A stretch of DNA of 36,277 bases from Firmicutes bacterium UBA5493 (GTDB lineage Bacteria > Bacillota > Limnochordia > Darwinibacteriales > Darwinibacteriaceae), in assembly GCA_002424045.1 (NCBI GenBank), contig DIPH01000008.1, positions 351 to 36,627 on the forward strand, in the 5' to 3' direction. Under the pieces are notes generated by a model. That model made no database searches, was not told the DNA's origin, and worked only from the letters and a program-made list of their open reading frames with translations. Below, one piece after another: positions 32,514-36,277 of this stretch (positions within the stretch are counted from its first letter, which is position 1; each line of letters begins with the position of its first letter). The position numbers and the translations under genes are program-made.

Positions 32514-33877
32514 GAAACGGCCTCCTTTGTTTTTTCTTGAGCCTTGCTATTCCAGATTTGGTCAGCAACAGGTTGCCAGTTGCTTGCGGCCTCCTGGCAT
32601 TTCCCCGTAACGGCTTCTACAGGCTCATGATCCATTCGTTGCGTTGAGTACGCCTCGGATGCATGGACCATGGATACGAGAGTGTCTGGATTATCCAGAA
32701 GAGGGCAGGGACGAAGCGGGTTGCTGTTGAAAGGATGATGCTCACGATACTGCCTAAAAAGCGGCGATTGCAGAGCCTCTAAGAGAGTTGTATCTCGAAT
32801 ATTCACATTAGCATAATGGATAAAAGCACATGGTTCAACATCACCATCGGCGCTAATATGCAGGTAACGTCGTCCACCAGCGATGCATCCATCAACATAT
32901 TCACCATCATTCCAAAAGTCCAAGACAAAAATGTCCTTGTTAGCACGGTACTCTCGTACCTTTTCATACATCAATTTACGCTGCTCAGGTGTTGCTAGGA
33001 GGGTTGGGTCAGCATTCTTCCCTATTGGAATATATGTGAAGTACCACCCGAAAAAGCACCCTTTATCAATCATTGCATCAATAAACTGCTCCGAGGCAAC
33101 CTCAGAGGTATTCTGCGAGTGGTAACAGGTGGAAAAGCCGAAGCCAACGCCATCAGATTTGAGCCGATCCATAGCCCGAACTACATGGGCGTAACTTCCC
33201 TCACCTCGCCTGAAGTCGTTATCTTCAGCAAAACCTTCCACACTAATGGCCAACACAACATTGCCAACTTTACCTAGTTGAGCCGAGAGTTCTGGAGTGA
33301 CAAGGGTAGCGTTTGTGAAGGCAAGGAACATACAATCATCGTGCTTGCGTGCCAGCTTGACTATGTCAGCAGCCCGTATGAGGGGCTCGCCACCTGAATA
33401 GAGGTACATATACACTCCCAATTCTTTGCCTTGCACTATGATACTATCGAGTTGTTCAAGACCAAGATTTGCACCCCGCGCATACTCTTCTGCCCAACAT
33501 CCGGTACATCGCAGATTACAATCCGAGGTAGGGTCCATTAAGATAGCCCAAGGTATGTTACAGTCATGCTTTTCCCTAAACTCATAACCTCGGGGGATGC
33601 CAACGAGGGCAGAATTAAGCAGAAAATTCATCACAAACTTCTCAGTCACAACCGGAGATAGCTGTCGGAACCCTCTTTCAACCCCCCTCCGTATATTGTT
33701 GTTAGGATCGCTCCATAACTGCTCCGCTTGATCTATGATCTCTCTGTGCATAGGTATCCGTGCGAAGGGCCGCAAGAGATTGATCAGCTTTGGGACATTT
33801 GCCCCTGGGTTACTCTGAACGTACCGCAAGCCTTCTCGCAATGCCGTAGCCTGTAGGCTATGTTTTACAGATGACAT
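32510..33877 (-). CDS. Radical SAM protein with C-terminal cysteine-rich domain
   Basis: 455 residues, cytoplasmic. The [4Fe-4S]-SAM motif CNLRCTGC holds Cys120, Cys124 and Cys127, followed by the SAM-binding YSGGEPL. A C-terminal section holds GCIAGGRRYLHISADGDVEPCAF and LRPCPLL, the extra cysteines suggesting an auxiliary cluster (SPASM-like). The first 110 residues are an additional helical region. The reaction is unknown; SPASM-type enzymes often modify peptides or proteins, but no precursor peptide is visible here. ATG 33877 has GGGGAG with a 6-base gap. It sits 71 bases after the TetR gene with the TetR operator in the gap, and is coupled to a small membrane protein. Confidence 0.9.
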   Translation of the reverse strand: MSSVKHSLQATALREGLRYVQSNPGANVPKLINLLRPFARIPMHREIIDQAEQLWSDPNNNIRRGVERGFRQLSPVVTEKFVMNFLLNSALVGIPRGYEFREKHDCNIPWAILMDPTSDCNLRCTGCWAEEYARGANLGLEQLDSIIVQGKELGVYMYLYSGGEPLIRAADIVKLARKHDDCMFLAFTNATLVTPELSAQLGKVGNVVLAISVEGFAEDNDFRRGEGSYAHVVRAMDRLKSDGVGFGFSTCYHSQNTSEVASEQFIDAMIDKGCFFGWYFTYIPIGKNADPTLLATPEQRKLMYEKVREYRANKDIFVLDFWNDGEYVDGCIAGGRRYLHISADGDVEPCAFIHYANVNIRDTTLLEALQSPLFRQYREHHPFNSNPLRPCPLLDNPDTLVSMVHASEAYSTQRMDHEPVEAVTGKCQEAASNWQPVADQIWNSKAQEKTKEAVS

Positions 33878-33911
33878 GCTCTTCTCCCCTTTTCTTATCG
33901 CTTTCGTTAAC

Positions 33912-33925
33912 TAACCGTCCGGTTA
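33912..33925. promoter_or_regulatory. TetR operator, copy 2 (before the radical SAM gene)
   Basis: Perfect dyad TAACCG-TC-CGGTTA, preceded by the extra TTAAC also found at copy 1. It lies in the 71-base gap between the tetR and radical SAM genes, 35 bases ahead of the ATG. The shared wider sequence is TTAACTAACCG(N2)CGGTTAA. Confidence 0.8.
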
Positions 33926-33948
33926 AATACACGCAGAAGACTACTTCC

Positions 33949-34671
33949 CTATGATTCAGTCACAAAAAGCTTCCGGAGACTGTTAGTTTCGGCATGGGCC
34001 ATGTAGGAGCGGAGGGCAAATTCCCTCAACCTCTCATCACTCAAATGGCTCTTGGCCTGATACTCGTCATAGTAGGCTGCAATACTTACTAGAGGAATAA
34101 TGGAGAAGAAAAACTCATAGAAAACGGTGGCTTCATGATAATTGAAGTCCTGCTGCCCTATTCCTAGCGTTTTATACAAAGGATTATCGGGCTTTTTCTC
34201 CATTAGCTCCATAAATCGAAAAAGGCTACTTTGATGTTTCCCTCCCTTCAGTGACTCAAACATCAAGATGCGGACGATGGCACGGTTATCTAGTGTATAA
34301 TCCACCACTTCCTTATAATATGCATGTAGCTTGGTGGTGAAGCCTTCCATCGCCTTGTGGCTGGCGAAGAAAAATGCGCCTTCTTCAACAACTAGACTCC
34401 CATCCTCCGCCATGACGTCAATACAATCGTTGGCAAACGCCAACGTAATTGCGTAAACACTACTCATCAGCGAATCAATAAGGCTACCTAGGATAGCTTC
34501 TTTGTTCTCAAAATAATAATAGATCAGTGCTTTGTTGACCTTTGCTTTTTTAGCGATTTCATTAACGCCGGTGGCGTCATAGCCCTTTTGAGAAAACAGT
34601 GCGGTAGCAGCGTGCAAAATTCGTAGCTTAGGGTCTTGTTCATTCGGTGGTTTCAAAGCCTTCGCTCCCAT
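33949..34671 (-). CDS. TetR-family transcriptional regulator
   Basis: 240 residues. The helix-turn-helix is at about residues 34-60 (GVNEIAKKAKVNKALIYYYF, the TetR signature with YYYF). The rest is the helical ligand-binding domain; the ligand cannot be read. The ATG at 34671 has no ribosome binding site. A TTG at codon 6 (34656) has GGGAG 8 bases upstream and may be the true start. A promoter and an operator copy lie immediately upstream and a second copy precedes the next gene, so it most likely represses itself and the radical SAM operon. Confidence 0.92.
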   Translation of the reverse strand: MGAKALKPPNEQDPKLRILHAATALFSQKGYDATGVNEIAKKAKVNKALIYYYFENKEAILGSLIDSLMSSVYAITLAFANDCIDVMAEDGSLVVEEGAFFFASHKAMEGFTTKLHAYYKEVVDYTLDNRAIVRILMFESLKGGKHQSSLFRFMELMEKKPDNPLYKTLGIGQQDFNYHEATVFYEFFFSIIPLVSIAAYYDEYQAKSHLSDERLREFALRSYMAHAETNSLRKLFVTES

Positions 34672-34677
34672 CTTAAC

Positions 34678-34691
34678 TAACCGGTCGGTTA
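34678..34691. promoter_or_regulatory. TetR operator, copy 1 (tetR promoter)
   Basis: Perfect dyad TAACCG-GT-CGGTTA within TTAACTAACCGGTCGGTTAA. It sits directly after the -10 box, over the expected transcription start, so bound repressor would block initiation. ACCGxxCGGT-type dyads are common TetR-family sites. Confidence 0.85.
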
Positions 34692-34696
34692 ACTAA

Positions 34697-34725
34697 ATTT
34701 TACCACTTTTGTACTAGGCTGTCAA
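34697..34725 (-). promoter_or_regulatory. Consensus sigma-A promoter of tetR
   Basis: TTGACA (34720-34725), 17-base spacer, TAAAAT (34697-34702), with the operator just downstream. Confidence 0.8.
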
Positions 34726-34753
34726 GATCTTGACAATCTGACTGTGCAATAGG

Positions 34754-34777
34754 AAAACAGCTGGCAATCGCCAGCTG
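34754..34777 (-). terminator. Rho-independent terminator after the secreted protein gene
   Basis: On the minus strand CAGCTGGC, 4-base loop, GCCAGCTG, then TTTT; 15 bases past the stop and just upstream of the tetR promoter. Confidence 0.85.
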
Positions 34778-34791
34778 TTTCGATTTGTGTT

Positions 34792-35436
34792 CTAGTTGCG
34801 AGCATACTCCACTAGTTCCATAACGTATTTCACTTGATCACCTTCATCGTAGACACGAACAGAGAGGGGCCAGCCCACATTAGGTGCAATCACCCATTCA
34901 GAGGTCAGAACGTCCACTCGATTGCCCGCTTCGTCTTCACTGCGAACGCTCTTCGTACAAAGATACCCCTCTACCCCTGCCACGGTCTGCTTTTCTACCA
35001 CTCTGATCTTAGAGCCGTCGAAGAGCTGCATGGAACTGCCAACTTCGAGCTCCAAATCGGCCCCGAACAAGCCTAGTATCATGAACTCACCCATCCATTC
35101 GCCGCCGCCGGTAGCCCAGCCCATACCGATACCCATAAGACTCAGCGCATCACCGAGTTCGGCTGTGGGAACATCGTAGGTGTAGGCCATCGTCACTTCC
35201 GTAGTCTCATCATCCCTCCGGCGTAGCTCCATGACTTGAACTTGGTGCGTCTCGATGAACACATCTTCTTCCGCATCGTAATCCCAGTGCGTGGAGTAGG
35301 ATGTGATCTCATACTTAAAGCGTTCATGTTCAGCCGTAAACTTGTTCCAAGCCCAATACTCCTGTGCAAAAGCAATTGAACTGAAGGAGAGTACTACAAC
35401 CAAACCTAACACGATTAATAATGACTTGCGGACCAT
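34792..35436 (-). CDS. Secreted protein of unknown family
   Basis: 214 residues with a signal peptide ending IAFA (about residue 24). The mature part (QEYWAWNKFTAEHERFKYEI ... WVIAPNVGWPLSVRVYDEG) alternates long beta strands with a glycine-rich hydrophobic stretch near the middle (SLMGIGMGWATGGGEW). The pattern of a substituted-response strand GYLCTKSV and a SEWVIAPNVGWPL strand recalls DUF-type lipoprotein-carrier or barrel-like periplasmic proteins, but no family is assigned. ATG 35436 has AAGGGGG with an 8-base gap; eleven earlier in-frame codons lack a site. Monocistronic with its own terminator. Confidence 0.75.
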   Translation of the reverse strand: MVRKSLLIVLGLVVVLSFSSIAFAQEYWAWNKFTAEHERFKYEITSYSTHWDYDAEEDVFIETHQVQVMELRRRDDETTEVTMAYTYDVPTAELGDALSLMGIGMGWATGGGEWMGEFMILGLFGADLELEVGSSMQLFDGSKIRVVEKQTVAGVEGYLCTKSVRSEDEAGNRVDVLTSEWVIAPNVGWPLSVRVYDEGDQVKYVMELVEYARN

Positions 35437-35613
35437 GGGTTCCGCCCCCTTATCTGGAAGATACTTCAATTATTACTCATAATTTGACAAATCCCTTCCG
35501 TCTTACAGCACAGGCGAAAATAATGTTTGCCAGCAAAATACCAGAATGAACCCCAGGTTACGAACTGTTGTTGCGAATGAACTAAGTAGACTATAGGAGA
35601 AAGGTGATGAACA

Positions 35614-36277
35614 TTGAAGATTAGACTCATAGGCATAGCACTAGTCGCTGCACTTTTCACAGGATGTCTTGGAGGTTCTTCATTTCTAGGAGGAACGGCC
35701 GAGGTAGGAGTGTACATGGCCAAGACCACATCTCCTGTGGAATCCCTGTCTGCCCTAGGACTAGAAGGTCCAGAGGTGGATGGAGAGGTTGAGGCAGTTT
35801 GGGTTACCGTCACTGGAGTTCATGCTAAGCGTGACGGCACATGGGATAGAAAACTTTTTGATGTACCGCAAGATCAGCAATTGATCAATCTTATGGATCT
35901 TCATTTTGACCCAGAGCTACTGGGCGAAGGGAGACTACCAGCCGGTACCTATACAGAGTTTCGCTTCCAACTCAAAGAAAATGATGAAGCAAGTGGTGTC
36001 TTACACAACTATCTTGTCGTAAATGGTGCAAACGTGCCACTGAAGGTCCCTAGCAATGAGATCAAACCTGAGATTGATATCGCAATTGCCAAGGGTGCGA
36101 TGGTACAATTGGTTTTCGACGTAGACCCGGAGAATTTTGTGGACCGTAACACGGGGTCTATTTCGAATCCACGCAAGATGCTAAAATTCGTGGGCTTACT
36201 GGAGGATGAATTTGGCTCCATAGTAGGTAAGCTTGAGCTTCCCGATTGGATTACAGAGGGCACCCTCTCCATCGACC
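35614..36277 (+). CDS. DUF4382-type lipoprotein, N-terminal part (runs off the right edge)
   Basis: 221 codons are visible. Start is a TTG at 35614 with AAGGTG 7 bases upstream; the only nearby ATG (35607) hits a stop after five codons. The signal LIGIALVAALFTGC gives a lipobox with Cys18. The mature part has the DUF4382 features VEAVWVTVTGVHAKRDGTW, LPAGTYTEFRFQL and HNYLVVNGANVPLKVPS. Such proteins are surface or periplasmic lipoproteins with no assigned reaction. Divergent from the secreted protein at 34792-35436. Confidence 0.8.
   Translation, partial: MKIRLIGIALVAALFTGCLGGSSFLGGTAEVGVYMAKTTSPVESLSALGLEGPEVDGEVEAVWVTVTGVHAKRDGTWDRKLFDVPQDQQLINLMDLHFDPELLGEGRLPAGTYTEFRFQLKENDEASGVLHNYLVVNGANVPLKVPSNEIKPEIDIAIAKGAMVQLVFDVDPENFVDRNTGSISNPRKMLKFVGLLEDEFGSIVGKLELPDWITEGTLSID

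Noticed and set aside
1..36277. CRISPR arrays, tRNA/rRNA genes, insertion sequences, prophage
   Set aside because: No regularly spaced repeats, no transposase or integrase motifs, no recognisable structural RNA were seen on reading both strands.

Overview
The window reads as a chromosomal segment of a Gram-positive-lineage (Bacillota) bacterium that appears to have two membranes. The Firmicute side comes from strong AGGAGG-type ribosome binding sites, consensus sigma-A promoters, U-tailed terminators, GTG/TTG starts and a ROK-controlled xylose locus. The outer-membrane side comes from a short secretin, a beta-barrel protein ending in an aromatic-F signature, and a sugar-binding protein with an ordinary (non-lipoprotein) signal peptide. 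A diderm Firmicute (for example Limnochordia-like) is an inference, not a proof. No rRNA, tRNA, CRISPR array or insertion sequence was found.

Layout. (1) 1-5990, minus strand: a pentose operon in the order ROK regulator, sugar-binding protein (ChvE type), sugar ATPase (MmsA type), permease (MmsB type), xylose isomerase (cut by the window edge). (2) 6127-7355: an iron-type alcohol dehydrogenase with its own terminator. (3) 7491-9161: a gene graveyard. One remnant is an in-frame mosaic of three genes (sugar-binding protein, Cache/HAMP sensor, sugar permease tail) and the other is an internally deleted HDOD signalling protein. (4) 9564-11698, plus strand: two separately terminated secreted fibre-subunit-like proteins. 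(5) 11884-17530, minus strand: a five-gene operon encoding a small secreted subunit-like protein, a secretin, an outer-membrane barrel, a second subunit-like protein and a large chaperone-like (DUF916/COG1470-like) protein. Regions 4 and 5 together look like an undescribed secretin-and-chaperone surface-structure system and are the most interesting part of the window.

(6) 17733-18668: an isolated carbamate kinase. (7) 18720-21119, minus strand: an ABC-2 exporter with one ATPase and two permeases. (8) 21171-22645: a membrane-anchored phospholipase D-type enzyme related to cardiolipin synthases. (9) 22640-31700, minus strand: a long operon starting at a consensus promoter. It encodes a repeat-domain secreted protein, a PNPOx-like flavin-fold protein, a repeat-domain lipoprotein and a complete oligopeptide ABC transporter, and ends in a frameshifted small membrane gene. 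Stem-loops sit in several intercistronic gaps. (10) 31872-32314: a truncated metallo-beta-lactamase-fold remnant between terminators. (11) 32343-34725, minus strand: a TetR regulator, a radical SAM protein and a 56-residue membrane protein, with two copies of the same palindromic operator. (12) 34754-36277: a secreted protein and a divergent DUF4382-type lipoprotein cut by the right edge.

Functionally, the window combines pentose uptake and isomerisation, peptide uptake, envelope lipid or export functions and a putative surface-fibre assembly apparatus. All functional assignments rest on reading motifs by eye; no database search was possible.
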